Source: Breviolum minutum Mf 1.05b.01 (taxonomy: Eukaryota; Sar; Dinophyceae; Suessiales; Symbiodiniaceae). Taken from it: a stretch of DNA of 64,000 bases. The stretch covers positions 62,001-126,000 of the forward strand of contig DF239024.1 in NCBI GenBank assembly GCA_000507305.1, written 5' to 3'. Below the pieces are notes generated by a model. It worked only from the letters and a program-made list of their open reading frames with translations, did no database searches and had not been told where the DNA came from. Every line of letters begins with the position of its first letter. The first letter of the stretch is position 1. Of the stretch, positions 1 to 11,430 are shown one piece after another. Made by a program: the position numbers and the translations under genes.

Positions 1-15
1 TTTTTCAACAATCCT

Positions 16-105
16 CTAGGTGGTTTCCTTTTTATTTTCACCCCAACCTGTGGAGATGATCCAATTTGACTAATATTTTTGAAAGAGGTTGAAATGACCA
101 ACTAG
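16..105. mobile_element. HP-A hairpin MITE (defining entry)
   Basis: HP-A is about 95 bp. It has terminal CTAGGTGGTGGTTTCAAA and a complementary TTTGAAACCACCAACTAG, and between them a conserved core with TATTTTCACCCC and GAAATGATCCAATTTGAC. No coding capacity. This copy is diverged at the right arm (GAAATGACC). Confidence 0.75.
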
Positions 106-130
106 GCTTTGTTGATGGGTTTTTTGAGTA

Positions 131-254
131 GTGATGTTTCAGAAATCTGGCGTTCACCAGGTGTGGTTGTAGTAGTTCATCCCTATTATTTACAATGTTT
201 TGTTAACATCCCAGCTGGTTTTCTCGCTGAATTTCTGAACCATCAACGGTAGTG
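131..254. mobile_element. HP-J element
   Basis: HP-J has terminal CTGTTGATGGTTCAGAAATC with TA flanks, inner GTAGTTTATCCCATTATTTA and CCAGGTGGTTTTCTCGCCGG. This copy ends CTGAACCATCAACGGTAG. Confidence 0.7.
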
Positions 255-349
255 ACTGCAATCCTGGAGGGTCAAAATGGTGACTTTTTGGAGCCTGGGA
301 AAATGATGTTTGGCCCCTAGCTGTTCGGGGCCCCCCTGAAGGAGCCCTT

Positions 350-455
350 TAAAAGGGGATTTTCCCAGTAACTACATCGTCCTACAAGGTGTATATGGGG
401 TTGATTATTAAGTTTATGATCCCAAGGGTACGATCCCATTTTCCCTATGAGATAC
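350..455. mobile_element. HP-O element, diverged
   Basis: AAGGGGATTTTCCCAGTAAC, then AAGGTGTATATGGGGTTGAT and GATCCCATTTTCCC. Confidence 0.6.
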
Positions 456-1267
456 ACCCCCCGTAAAACTAGCGACGCAAAAGCCCCACAAAAAAATATG
501 ACGGTAACTTTTCGAGGGTGAGCTGGTAAACCTCCAGGGAGTGTTGATGGGCTAAAAGCGAGGATCGCCATGTGTTTCTACGACTGGTCTTTTGTCAATG
601 GATTTGTCTGGTTTGCTTAATAAGTGGTAGGGAGTATATAACCCCCTAGAAGGCAATATAAACCTGGTATATAAGCAGTATATACTGCCAACTGGGTGAT
701 TAGATATTTCCTCCCACCTTTTTTAAAAGAACCAGAAAGATCCATTGACTTTGTGGGTTGAGAAAAGCAAATAGTGCAGGCTGGACGAATCCTTCGAAAC
801 GTTGATCCTTTGCAATAGCGAAATACGAATTTGCAAATCGTGGATTGTCTCTACATAAAATTCAACCAGCTCAAATAGTGAAATGGAAATTCAGTAGATA
901 TTTCCGATTTTTTTCCCCTTACGACTGCCATCCATTTTTCTGAAGGGGGAAATCACGGTCGACCCGAAAACTCAACCTTTCTGTTTCCTCCAATGAAGAA
1001 ACAGCAGGATGGTGACTCAAAAAGCAAGAAGTGAGTGAGTCGGAAGTGATGGAAGTTGCGGTCTGCAACCAAATCATGGGGCATTTATTTTTGGTGAATA
1101 TTTTTCCCACTAAATTTGGCCTTATTCCTGGAGGGAGGTATAAACCATGAGATCTCAAGGGCAAGACCTCAGAAATTGGAAAAAAAAACGCATGGGAGCA
1201 GCTAATCTGAAAATGATTGTAGTGAAGGTCATTTAAGGGGAGGTAAAAAGGTAACATCAGTCTACGT

Positions 1268-1367
1268 GGATGTTTCTGAAAATTATGCTACCCCCAAATC
1301 ATCCATTTTAATAGGGTTTTTTTTATAAACCATGCATTTTGGGGTACCTCTATTTTCGGAAACATCC
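1268..1367. mobile_element. HP-P element
   Basis: GGATGTTTCTGAAAATTATG to CTCTATTTTCGGAAACATCC. Confidence 0.75.
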
Positions 1368-1369
1368 AT

Positions 1370-2050
1370 ATGATTGTAAGGAACATACGAATGCAATCGA
1401 ATGCATCTTGCTGAAGATGTTATGTTTTGAATCGACCTTATCTTGTAGTACAGAATTAGGTTCGACCACATGTGTACATGTAAGTCTGTGTACATGTTCC
1501 TGGCATATGTTGAGAGCTTTTCCATTTGTTCCCTAACAGGGTAGGTTACACATAGCAAAATGAGCATACTCTCCAGAAAAATAACATGCCCCAGCTAGGG
1601 ACAAGGAAAATCCAAGGTCAAAAAAACATCTCGTGTGGAATTCACAACCCTTTGCCACGACAACGTCGGGCCAGAGTCACGTTTCACATTGGGTCGTTGC
1701 GAGCCGAAATGGCGCTGATGATACGATCTTTGTACATAAAGGATTTGGATGTAGTGCTTCTGCATTTCAAAACGGGTGCCTTACTCTTTGGATTTTTGCG
1801 CGTTGTCAAGCTAACCTATATATATATATATATATTTGTTATCCGAATCTTTTAGGAGCTGGAACAAAAGATGTGTGTCTTGTTTGTTGCACCTGAAATT
1901 AGGTTAATTATCTCAGGGTGTTCAGCCGTACTTTTGTTTTTTGCTGTTGAGTCGATTGATTTCGTGTGTCAAAAATCATCCGCGAACCTTGGATGAAGCC
2001 TTCGTCCAGAACTTAAAAGTGTGGGCTTGCATTGAGCTGTGACAAAAACT
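1370..2050. other. No gene recognised
   Basis: Several short overlapping frames are open on both strands, none with coding character. The stretch holds the TA microsatellite at 1817-1838 and nothing else identifiable. Confidence 0.5.
1817..1838. repeat. (TA)n microsatellite
   Basis: About ten TA units. Similar TA runs occur near 3270-3288, 22328-22345, 22358-22370, 23006-23022 and 54463-54481. Confidence 0.85.
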
Positions 2051-2051
2051 G

Positions 2052-2184
2052 ATTGTTTAGGGGATTTGTTGGGGATGAAATCACACCCAATTACATCAAT
2101 TACATAGGGATCATCATAAACTATTATAAGGATCCCTATTAAACAACCAGTATAAAGTAAGAGGGTTTTTTTCATGGCTCAATT
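2052..2184. mobile_element. HP-E element
   Basis: HP-E has left words TTTAGGGGATTTGTTGGGGA and TACATAGGGAT, a central ATTATAAGGATCCCTAT, and right words AACAACCAGTATAA and TTTTTTTCRTGGCTCAA. About 130-230 bp. Confidence 0.65.
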
Positions 2185-2824
2185 CAAGACCATTAGAAAC
2201 CAAAATTGGGAATGAGACCTGTAAAGTTGTCGACAGCAACAAACCCCCAATCCGGTGGGTGCATTCCTGGCCAAATGATGATCTGCCTGTTGTCCTTGCG
2301 AGGAAAGACAGAGATCTTTTCGGAAATGCACTTTAAAAAGAATCCATTCCAAGACTCAGATCCACTTTGTTTGGTCCATGGACGCGCAGGGTAATAAAAA
2401 AGATCTAGTCGAATGGATCAGCAGCAAATTCCCATTGGATTCCTCTAACATCGATATTATGTGGCGATGTGTTTGTTTGTTTCTTGCGATTTTTCATAAC
2501 AATTTAGATTTGATAGGATCTCCAGGTGGTTAAGCAAAAAAAAGCTATAGCCACCATGTTTCTTTTGTTTGCTTAAGGTGATTTTTTACTTTCTACCGAT
2601 AATCACCATTAAACCACCATGTGGGGATTTTTTCCAACCACCTAAAAACAATCCAAGTTTTTTGAGAGTTGTTCCATCTAAAAAAACAGTTGCGGACCAA
2701 CCAAAAATCAAAAACCATCCTTCCGGGTCAAAAAGTCCTCCCATGGTGAGTTGCCAAAGATCATGATATGTCCCTTTCCTGGGAAGGCCAGGAATAATGG
2801 GAAAAAAACGATTGAGATGTGGGT

Positions 2825-2932
2825 TACCCTCCCTGAAACTAACATGTTTGCCCTGAAAATTGATGGTTGGATGATAAATTTCCTTATGGGAAACCCTAGT
2901 TTCATGTGCGAACTATTCGTTTCAGGGAGGGT
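2825..2932. mobile_element. HP-C1 hairpin
   Basis: TACCCTCCCTGAAACTAACA to CGTTTCAGGGAGGGT. Confidence 0.8.
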
Positions 2933-3018
2933 TTTTTCCGCTACACCTTGCCACGTGGGTGGTTTTTTCAGGCTGCCCCAATGTTCTTGAAAATAATAAA
3001 CATTGTTTTTTGTGTTTG

Positions 3019-3127
3019 TACACTCCCTAAAACTAACATATCCCCAAAAAATCATTCATTGGGAAACTACCCGCTTTTGGGGAAAGCCTAATTTTCCAGG
3101 GGTGAACTGTTAGTTTTAGGGAGGGTA
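3019..3127. mobile_element. HP-C1 hairpin
   Basis: TACACTCCCTAAAACTAACA to GTTAGTTTTAGGGAGGGTA. Confidence 0.8.
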
Positions 3128-3257
3128 GATGCTTTATGCATGTTTGTTCTCTGAATTTGGGCATATGTGGGGAAGACAAACAGTTGCGAATTCTGGTGGC
3201 ACTTGTGATTGTTGAGGAATCCAGAGGTAAGGTTTCAAACATGGAGTTATCACATCA

Positions 3258-3352
3258 TATAGGATCCATGTATATAATATATATATATACCTAAAGTTGG
3301 CTGATGTTTATGGTAAATACAGGTAAATATACAAGTCCCATGGATCCCATAA
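3258..3352. mobile_element. HP-B hairpin
   Basis: TAGGATCCATGTATATAAT with a TA expansion in the left arm; right arm GGTAAATATACAAGTCCCAT. Confidence 0.65.
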
Positions 3353-4148
3353 TAGTGAGGAATACTCATATGTTTCAATTGGGTGGCAAAAAAGACAACA
3401 CCAACAACAGTCGGTACATCGTCAACCAGATAAATATGGGGTATGATTCACATGATATGGAAAAATGTCATGCCAGTTTCGCAAAGTTTTCTGAATAAAA
3501 CTCACCTGGAGTTTTCATGTTGGTTAGGAATTATGTAACCTCAACTTGAGGATTTGATTTTTCCAAAGATTTAAACATGAATGGATAGATCCTTAGTTTT
3601 ATTTAACCTCAACTACCCCCATCTAGCCTGATCCACCTCAAACCCCAGTCGTCCGGCCTTTGCCTCTAGTCTGTTTGGATGGTCCTGGGCCTTTGCCTTC
3701 TGATGTGTTTGGAAACCAAGTTTTTCGTTGGGGTTTGGTTTGCAATGGTCACAGTGGTCTGGAAAAAGTGGAATGACTTCCAAAAAAAAAACATGAAAGC
3801 GAAGATGTTTTGACCCTTTAAATACAAAAACATGTTTGAAAAGTGTAATGACCTGAAATAGCAAAAGATTCTTGAAAGCATGAAACCGAATATGAAACGA
3901 TGTTCAAGGTCTCAAATAAATTGAAAGGTCCATGGTGATATCTTGAATGATTTTCCAGAATGTTCTGGCAATCTTAGTTTTCAAGAGGTTATCCTCAATA
4001 GAAATGATGGGATAGATATATGATATGTACTAGATCCAGTCATATTGATCAAGGGGATCTGGTGGATGGCTAAATACAGGTTCAGCCATCGATTGTGTCA
4101 GGTAGAACAACATAATTTGATGTAATTTGCCTCAGATATTTGCAGAGA

Positions 4149-4255
4149 TACACCCCCCAAGATTAACATAGAACCTGAAAATGATGGTTTGGAAGATGTT
4201 TCTCCTTTTCCAGGGCTGTATTCTCAGGTTCCATGTTAATCTTCCCGGGTGTGTT
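4149..4255. mobile_element. HP-C2 hairpin
   Basis: C2 terminal form: TACACCC then AAGATTAACATGGAACC. Here CCCAAGATTAACATAGAACC pairs with GGTTCCATGTTAATCTTCCC. Confidence 0.75.
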
Positions 4256-4407
4256 TTAGACGACGAAACCATTTTGTGGATTTTGGTTCACAACTGCCGC
4301 CGCACTGTTGGCATCGGGCCTGGCATCACAGCTGGAAGCAAGTTCAGACTGCAAAGGATTGAGGCTTCCTTTTCCTACACACCGGAGAAGTATTGCGTGA
4401 GGATGGT

Positions 4408-4503
4408 TACCCTCTTGGGAACTAACATATCCCATAGAAAGGCACTTTTGAGTCGATGATTTTCCTTTTCCCAAGGTAGGATATGTTAATTCCCTGGAGG
4501 GTA
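4408..4503. mobile_element. HP-C3 hairpin
   Basis: C3 terminal form: TACCCTCCAGGGAACTAACA then TATCCC. Here TACCCTCTTGGGAACTAACA to TTAATTCCCTGGAGGGTA. Confidence 0.8.
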
Positions 4504-5081
4504 TATCTAGGAGTCTTTCCTTCAGATGTTGGTGTTGACAACTATCCTTAGTAACTCCCTGAAGTAGTTGTAGGCTCTAGGTTTCTTCCAGTTTTATATT
4601 CTTTGACCTTTTGACCCCAACAAAGCCACACTTCGTAAGTTGGGAAAAGTTGGGATGCACATAACACCTATCTTTGGCTTGCCCTTTCACCACCAGGATG
4701 CCAGTTTGATGATTTTTTTTGGCGATTTGGAAGGATGATTCACCCGTTGCGGATGCGAGGCATTTGTGATTCACTCTGTTATCTTCCACATCCCGGAAGG
4801 CGCGCGAACTTGAACTTGAAAGAGTCAGGTAGTGGTTTCAAAGATTGCAATAATACATATGAATATGTAGTATGTTTACCCCAATTTTGAAGGGAAGGTT
4901 TGACGTGCCATTTGGACATGGCTTTCACCCAGATTTGGAGATTTGGTTGGAACGTCATAATTTTGGCAAACAGTTGGGGATGTAAAAACCGGGTTGTTAA
5001 AAGTGTTCGGATGGATCAACACGTTAGGATCACCTGCAACGAAATAAGCCAACTTTTGGAATAAGGGTGGTGTATATGTGG

Positions 5082-5183
5082 GTGTTGCCTAAAATGGTGG
5101 GTTTACCCATGGGTTTTCCTACTAAAAATGATCAGCACTTGGGGTGTGAAATGGGGGTACCACCATTTTAGGAAACCCCCATG
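5082..5183. mobile_element. HP-P element
   Basis: GGTGTTGCCTAAAATGGTGG to TACCACCATTTTAGGAAACC. Confidence 0.7.
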
Positions 5184-5640
5184 TAGGGGTTGAAAAATAT
5201 TCACACGAGTTGATATTGATGAACTTCCCATATCTCGAGATCCTCTCCATCTTGGTGTTTTTGTGTGAGTTTTCTTGTTTGGGGGAAATATGAACTGCAC
5301 TGAAGAACATGAAGCTGCGATCTTTGCACAAAAACCTCAACTAGGTGGTGGTTTGAAGATTTCTTGGACTTGTCTTCCCTGAAACTTGCGGGGGAAAATG
5401 ATCCAGTTTGACCACTTGTTAACTGTTTGGCTCATACCAACCACCTTGGGATGGTTGGATTACTATGAATTACTATGAATCATAGGAGCTACCTACATTT
5501 GATGAGAAAAAGACCCAGCAACTACTGTTTTTTCCAACAATCATGGAAGCGGAACATGGCCAAACATGGTGAAGAAAACAACTCATCTTTCGTATTCTCA
5601 ACATCTCAGGGGTTTTTTGTTTGGCGTGTTGCTTAGAGTT

Positions 5641-5856
5641 TACACTCCCTGAAACTCACAGTTCGCCCCTGAAAATAGGCCATCCCAAAAGGAAAAGTAG
5701 TATATTCCAACAATCAATTTTGAGGTGCGAAAATGTTACACCCCTGAAAACTAACATGTTTTCTGAAAATCAATGGTTGGAAGGTGTATTTTCTATTGAA
5801 ATAGTCCCTTTTTAGGGGACATGTTAGTTTTCAGGGGAGTAGTTTCAGGGAGGCTA
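5641..5856. mobile_element. HP-C1 hairpin carrying a nested HP-C5
   Basis: HP-C is a TA-flanked supergroup with ends TACMCYCC and a subterminal AACATA-like word. C1 has TACCCTCCCTGAAACTAACA with centre words GAAAATSGATGGTTGG and GGCCTATTTTCAGG. Here the outer C1 runs from TACACTCCCTGAAACTCACA to AGTTTCAGGGAGGCTA and is interrupted at 5739-5839. Confidence 0.8.
5739..5839. mobile_element. HP-C5 hairpin inserted in HP-C1, TA duplication
   Basis: 101 bp from CACCCCTGAAAACTAACATG to CATGTTAGTTTTCAGGGGAG. It is flanked by TA at 5737-5738 and 5840-5841; removing it with one TA restores the C1 right end ...TTAGTTTCAGGGAGG. C5 centre: AATCAATGGTTGGAAGG. Confidence 0.85.
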
Positions 5857-6610
5857 GAGCTAATCATTTGAGGCTGAATGAGAAGGCCGTTGCCGTTGGA
5901 GACCACACCACGATGGAGGCGCAGCCATTGGACCCTGGACCAAAATGATCTGCCTTGAGAAGTTCGGAAATTTCGGGCAAAAAACAAAAACGATTTAAGG
6001 GGATATTTGTATCATGAATAGAAGTCTAATGAAAAAAGGACTAGCGTTTCTTGTGGAGTACTACAGTACCACTGTGTTTTTTTCACTTTTTTCGTAATCA
6101 GAATTTCAGGGTGCGCTTCGGATATGTCACCCAGCAGGGCGGCTTTTTGTCTTCTTTGGGTCCCCTGTAAATCATGGCTCCGCAATAAGTAGAAAGGCTT
6201 GCTGGAAAACATCGGCCATGAATGAATGAGTCCATGTATTTCCCCTTTAAAATGGAGCTTTTGCAAGTCCATGTTGTTAGTTGAGGCTGCCTACAATCGC
6301 CTCACCTGCTTCAAGATTGAAATATTGAAACACCATCAACAGTAGCCCCCCGTGTTTGTTGAATCCTATCCTGAATCCGCTTGAGCCTACTATTAAAGAA
6401 AAACACCGTTTAAATGGGTTGATTCAAACCATCACTATTAATCATCTTTACCACGTGGCCAAACTATTTTCCTCCCAGGATACTGGCTCATGGTGGCAAG
6501 CGAATGTTTATAGATAGGGATCTACTTTAAAATGATATATAAGGCCCCTGGGTGACAATTGCATCCTAGGTGCTGCCCAAGATCAACTTCTGCTTATAGA
6601 TTATAGATTA

Positions 6611-6691
6611 TACCCTCCGGCGGACTAACATATCCCACCTGGGGAAAGGAAAATTGCCTTTATAGGGTATATGTTAGTTCCCAGGAGGGTA
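6611..6691. mobile_element. HP-C3 hairpin, short
   Basis: 81 bp, TACCCTCCGGCGGACTAACA to TGTTAGTTCCCAGGAGGGTA. Confidence 0.8.
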
Positions 6692-6712
6692 TATAGTATA
6701 TAATATTGGTTG

Positions 6713-6807
6713 TTCCCTAAACCCTGGTTCACTGTTTAAACAATCTACTGATGTTTTCATGAAGGGAACCCGTGTTTAACCTTCATGAAATCCACTGTGA
6801 ACCAGTG
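6713..6807. repeat. Single-copy inverted repeat
   Basis: AAACCCTGGTTCACTGT pairs with CACTGTGAACCAGTGGTTT, and CATGAAGGGAACC with the following GTTTAACCTTCATGAA. No second copy noticed. Confidence 0.65.
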
Positions 6808-6866
6808 GTTTGGCAGGAGATATAGATGAGTTATAGATGATAGATGATTATATAAACACACTATAT

Positions 6867-6972
6867 CCCATAGGATCCACACATGATATGTTTACCCACA
6901 TGTTGATTGATTTATATAGTTTTCATGTAGGTAAATCTACCAACCAATCCCATGGGAATCCGGACCATGGGA
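6867..6972. mobile_element. HP-B hairpin, diverged
   Basis: CCCATAGGATCCACACATG ... TTTACCCACATG ... GTAGGTAAATCTACC ... CCATGGG. Confidence 0.6.
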
Positions 6973-7158
6973 TATTGATGAATCAATCAATTTTTTTCGC
7001 GAAAGTGACATGTTTGGATGCGAAGAGGACTTGACGCTGAATTTCTCCAGTGATTTGCAGCCTGGCTTACCTTCATGGAAGGCACCAATCAAGCGGTTTT
7101 TGGTGATGGAAGCTCGAAGTCTTGACCAATGGAATTTATGGGCCCCAGGAAAGAACTA

Positions 7159-7243
7159 CAGTGGTGGTGTCAAAGATTTTTTTGGGAAGATCAACCCAAT
7201 TTGACGAATATTTTTTCAGAGGGGTTGAACCCACCAACCAGTG
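7159..7243. mobile_element. HP-A hairpin, diverged
   Basis: GTGGTGGTGTCAAAG at the left, GGGTTGAACCCACCAACC at the right, and CCAATTTGACGAATATTT in between. Confidence 0.6.
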
Positions 7244-7403
7244 GATTATTAAGGGACAAATGATGGTTAACAAGTAACAAGTTAACAACACGTTAAATCC
7301 CTTTTCACAACGGCTTAACCATTCATAATTTGACACCAACCAAAGCCATGCGTTTATTATCTCTCAGAAGCAAGACACGACGAAACGGCTTGGTTCTTGA
7401 ATT

Positions 7404-7508
7404 TACCCTCCCTGAAACTAACATAGCCCCTGAAAATGGATGGTTGGAATACTAGTTTCCTTTTGTGATGGCCTATTTTCAGGTGCTACGTTAGTTTCAG
7501 GGAGGGTA
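7404..7508. mobile_element. HP-C1 hairpin
   Basis: Best C1 copy: TACCCTCCCTGAAACTAACA to GTTAGTTTCAGGGAGGGTA, TA at both ends. Confidence 0.9.
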
Positions 7509-7635
7509 AAGCTGAAAAAACCTGATTCGAACAGGATTGCTTTTGCAAGCTTTTCCAGTCCGATCTCCCCAAGCCAAGAATCCAGTAGAATCCATTGGTA
7601 GAAAAAGGGTCGATGGTTCATGGGTTTTCGATTTT

Positions 7636-7730
7636 GGTGGTTTCAAATATTTTTTATGTTCACCCCGAAAATTGGGGAAATGATCCAATTTGACGAGCAT
7701 ATCTTTCAACGGGTTGAAACCACCAGCTAG
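7636..7730. mobile_element. HP-A hairpin
   Basis: Nearly complete: GGTGGTTTCAAATATTTTTT to GGGTTGAAACCACCAGCTAG. Confidence 0.8.
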
Positions 7731-8276
7731 TTCTGTTGATTGATTTGTTGGAAGTGGATTGGGGATGAAAATTCCAATGATTTTGGTCGACCGACCGCCA
7801 TGAAGGGCTGATCCTCCCAAACTACTTGTGATTTATATAGGGGCCGATCTGTTTTTCAATCATTTTGTTGAAAACAACCAAACGGAAAAAAAAATAAAGA
7901 AATGATCCCTTTCACAAGGGAATCCTAGGAATCCAAACCAACAATTGACCGTTCGTTGAATAGGTGAGGAAAGAAACACCAACCATCAACATTGCACGAA
8001 TCTGAGGAACTGAAGAGACGTTTCAAAGTCTTCAACCTTTAGAATAATATTCATACATAAAAATTCCAAAGAAATTATACCTGAAATTATATAGAATCAA
8101 TTTAGATTATAAGACACTTGAAAAGTATATTATGGTTTTCTTGTCCTGAATTTCCTGCCTGACTTTGCCAGGTCCGTCGAGGCTACCACAAAGAGCTTGA
8201 AGTTTCTTGGATCCAAATTTCCATCAAGAAGCCGGTTTCCTTGTTCAAACGACCAACCAAAAGAACCAGGGGGGAA

Positions 8277-8277
<1 letters not shown>

Positions 8278-8324
<47 letters not shown>

Positions 8325-8661
8325 NNNNNNNNNNNNNNNNNNNNNNNNNNNNNNNNNNNNNNNNNNNNNNNNNNNNNNNNNNNNNNNNNNNNNNNNNNNN
8401 NNNNNNNNNNNNNNNNNNNNNNNNNNNNNNNNNNNNNNNNNNNNNNNNNNNNNNNNNNNNNNNNNNNNNNNNNNNNACAAACAACAAACAACAAACAACA
8501 ACAAACAACAAACAACAAACAACAAACAACAACAAACAACAAACAACATACAACATACAACAAACAACAAACAACAAACAACAACAAGCAACAAACAACA
8601 ACAAGCAACAACAACAAACAACAACCAGCAACAACAACAACAACAACAAGAAGAAGAAGAA
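8278..8661. repeat. AAC microsatellite with an assembly gap
   Basis: (AAC)n from 8278 to 8324, then 152 N (8325-8476), then an AAC/AACAAAC array with AACATAC variants to about 8650, ending in an (AAG)n stretch. The open frames here of poly-Gln, poly-Asn, poly-Thr, poly-Leu, poly-Val or poly-Cys are artefacts of the repeat. True length is unknown because of the gap. Confidence 0.95.
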
Positions 8662-8963
8662 CATGTCCACTGGGGCCAGCTTAAAAACATTTTTTAACAA
8701 ATGAAGCTTGTGGATTTTTTGAAAAAAAAAAACAACCTTCGATCCGTTGATGCGCCTAACATTGGTGGACCGGCGATCCAAGGACCTGGACGAGAGGCTA
8801 AGCACAATGAGGACGTGCCCCAACTGCAAGGGGCCAGGTGTTTTTTCCAGTCCTTGACAGATATAAGATGAGCAATGAAAAAAGGGCCCCTGGTTGGTTA
8901 GGGTATATAGGGGATGAAATACTACCCTGTTATATAGTGTTATATATGAGGATGTATGATGCG

Positions 8964-9062
8964 CTGGGTGGTTTCAAATACTTTTTATTTTCACCCCTAT
9001 GTGAGGAAATGATCCAATTTGACGAGCATATTTTTTCAAAGTGGGTTGAAACCACCAACTAG
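8964..9062. mobile_element. HP-A hairpin
   Basis: CTGGGTGGTTTCAAATAC to TGAAACCACCAACTAGAC; it abuts the exon-like fragment at 9070. Confidence 0.8.
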
Positions 9063-9069
9063 ACTAGCA

Positions 9070-9216
9070 AGAACACAGCCGCCGCACCTAAAACGTTTTG
9101 CACTCAGGAAAGCCGCCTGTGACATTGCATCAGTGGCTGTGCAAGCGCGAGCTGCAGCCCGCTTGAAGGCGCGAATGATTCCCCCGGAGAATGATTCCCC
9201 CAATTTGACGGACGCA
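9070..9216 (+). CDS. Exon-like fragment
   Basis: Frame reading TQPPHLKRFALRKAACDIAS, then an Ala/Arg-rich helix (VAVQARAAARLKARMIPPEN). GC-rich third positions differ sharply from the surrounding AT-rich DNA. It lies immediately right of the HP-A element ending at 9062 and ends near a 14-base direct duplication of GAATGATTCCCCC. Flanking exons are not visible. Confidence 0.3.
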
Positions 9217-9351
9217 CGTAGTTTTCATTCATGGGAAAAACAACACCAGCTACAAAAACTGTTTGTGATTTAATTGATGTTAACACGATTTTAATCAGAA
9301 TATGTGATTATGATTGCCCTCTGAGTGCTCTTACGCTCCAGAATATTATAA

Positions 9352-9448
9352 CCCATAGGGTCCATGGGACTGGTACATCTATCTATACCAATTTACCATG
9401 AAAATCAGCCAAATGTGGGTAAATCTATCATACATGGATCCTATGGGT
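9352..9448. mobile_element. HP-B hairpin MITE (defining entry)
   Basis: HP-B is about 95 bp. It has arms CCCATAGGATCCATGGGACT then GGTATATTTACC, a centre related to CATAAAAATCAGCCATTCATG, and the complementary right arm GGTAAATATACCAGTCCCAT then GGATCCTATGGG. It is the most frequent family here, with more than 30 copies or fragments. Confidence 0.85.
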
Positions 9449-9928
9449 ACTTGATTGACCCGAACCCAAGCGACACAGAATCAAATGCTCGCCTACCATC
9501 AGGGCAGATTTTCCCAAATTTTAACGGTTGATTTTAGTTCAAGTGTCTTTTCCCAGCCAACCCCAAGCTGACCTGAAACCCCCTTCAGGTTCCACCAAGC
9601 ATGAAATAGTTTGCCCGAGTTTTTCAAAACATGCTTGTTGCAGTGCAAAGGAGTCAATCCATTGATGCAACTCGGAAGTCCAACCGAACTCCAAGACCTG
9701 GTGTTTATTTTTTCTTTAAGAATTGCAGTCTCTCCCCCGAAAAAGCCCAAAAAACTGGACATTTCGCATTTCTGATGGGATAAAATACCATCTTCGAACC
9801 AACCAACCAACCATTGATTTTCACAGGACATTCGTTTGTTTTCCGCGGGTATCCAACTCCAAGAGTTGGGACCTAATTCATCCCAATGGGTTTCACCTTG
9901 GAACAGGATATGTTTTGCCCCCAATAGA

Positions 9929-10010
9929 AATCCATGTGACTGGTATATTTACTTACATTTAACCATACAAATTAACCAGTTGTAGGTAAATATACGAGTC
10001 ACATGTATGG
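9929..10010. mobile_element. HP-B hairpin
   Basis: AATCCATGTGACTGGTATAT to TATACGAGTCACATGTATGG. Confidence 0.7.
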
Positions 10011-10394
10011 TATTTATACAAAAAAAACCTTCTGTTTTTTCAAACCATTTTTTGATTTTTTACGGAGCAATGATCGATTTTAAACGTTGCGGCATATGTT
10101 GGAACTACAACGTTTCGCATTAATGTCTTAGCGACAGTGAATTGCTCCAGCGATAAGCGTGAGTCAAACCACCCGAATTGTATGCAATTGCAAAGTAACA
10201 GTGACCACCAGGATTATGAACCATTTTTAGGTCCGGGAATCCCAACCTCCCAAACTTTCATTTGTGACGATTGCTGGCATGCTGGGGGTAGACCGGGGGG
10301 CTGTTTTGGTCGATCCGATTTTCTCAGGCGCGTCTTCAAGGTTCAGCCGCACTGCATGTCGTAAGGGATCTCAGTGTATACGGTGAGATGTCCC

Positions 10395-10503
10395 AAATAA
10401 GGATCCCCCCATTATAGCAATGGATAGTAAACCTACTCCATTGGTTTGCCTTAATAAGGCCTTACTGGGGGTACGTTAGGGGGGGGTAGGTTGACCAGCC
10501 ATG
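10395..10503. mobile_element. HP-D element, left end degraded
   Basis: Core CTTAATAAGGCCTTA and right end GGGTAGGTTGACCAGCCATG. Confidence 0.7.
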
Positions 10504-10571
10504 ATAATGTAAGGTGTATACACCCATTCAAAGGTAGGTTTATATACCTTTTATTTACTCATTTATAAGGT

Positions 10572-10692
10572 TTACCCTCCATGAAACTAACAGCAAGTTT
10601 GCACCTGAAACACTGGGGGGTCGGTTCAGATGAGTTTCCTTTCGGGTTTAGGCCCCCTGGCAGGTGCGAGCTGTTAGTTTTGTGAAGTGCAT
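10572..10692. mobile_element. HP-C1 hairpin, diverged
   Basis: TACCCTCCATGAAACTAACA to GCTGTTAGTTTTGTGAAG. Confidence 0.65.
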
Positions 10693-11003
10693 TTTGTTTC
10701 ACAACGTGTTGTCCTCTGAACACCTCTGAACCATGATTATGAGAGAAAGAATATCAACTCTGTTTTTCTTTGGTAGTCAGTTTCAAGTGTGTTTCATGAT
10801 TTTTTGGATTGTCTTGGCTTGTAGGATGGCTAGGGGGACAGATCAAGTTTTCATACATTTACTCCTGCGAGCTGTGGCTCAAACAAGCATTGGTGAAAGA
10901 GACTTCAGGTACTTCAGATTTCATTGGTGGGGACCTAAAAAAAAAAGGGGATTCGGAAATGGATCATAGACTTGTTTTGCATTTTTCCTGCTTTGTCCTT
11001 CAG

Positions 11004-11138
11004 ATGCAACAGGATACATACTCCTTCCAATATTTTGAAATACCATTTTCCATCCTTTCTCTTGAGGTGACCATGTCCGACATTCGCTCTATGCTTTCTT
11101 CCTCACAGTCACGCCAGGACCTTCACGGAGGAATTTGA
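11004..11138 (+). CDS. Short exon candidate upstream of the Trp/Pro-rich gene
   Basis: A 44-residue frame beginning with ATG directly after CTTTGTCCTTCAG, a good acceptor, and ending TGA at 11136-11138. It reads MQQDTYSFQYFEIPFSILSL, then MSDIRSMLSSSQSRQDLHGGI. Composition is coding-like and unlike the poly-A and poly-G rich flanks. Function unknown; it could be a terminal exon of a gene whose other exons are not visible. Confidence 0.3.
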   Translation: MQQDTYSFQYFEIPFSILSLEVTMSDIRSMLSSSQSRQDLHGGI

Positions 11139-11430
11139 GTCAGGGTTAGGTGCCGTCAAGACCTTATGAATTAGTTGGTCACGACCCTAAAAAAAAAGGG
11201 GGGGCGTTCAGAAGAGAGACATCAATGGGCATGTCAAAACCATGAGCGCTTGGACCTTAGGGCTCAAAAAAAAAGGGGGATGAACATGCCATTTTTCGCA
11301 CAAGCAATCAAAAGAATAATTCAAGAGCCTTTTTCAAAAAAAACAGTTTATCACCATTTTATATACTGGTTGACATGTTTGATTATATGTGATTTGATAT
11401 ACAGATCATAGAAGCCGCCGCTTCCCAAAC

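Noticed and set aside
8130-8829. Long Leu/Val/Cys, Gln, Asn or Thr-rich frames on both strands
   Set aside because: They are translations of the AAC microsatellite and of the N gap.
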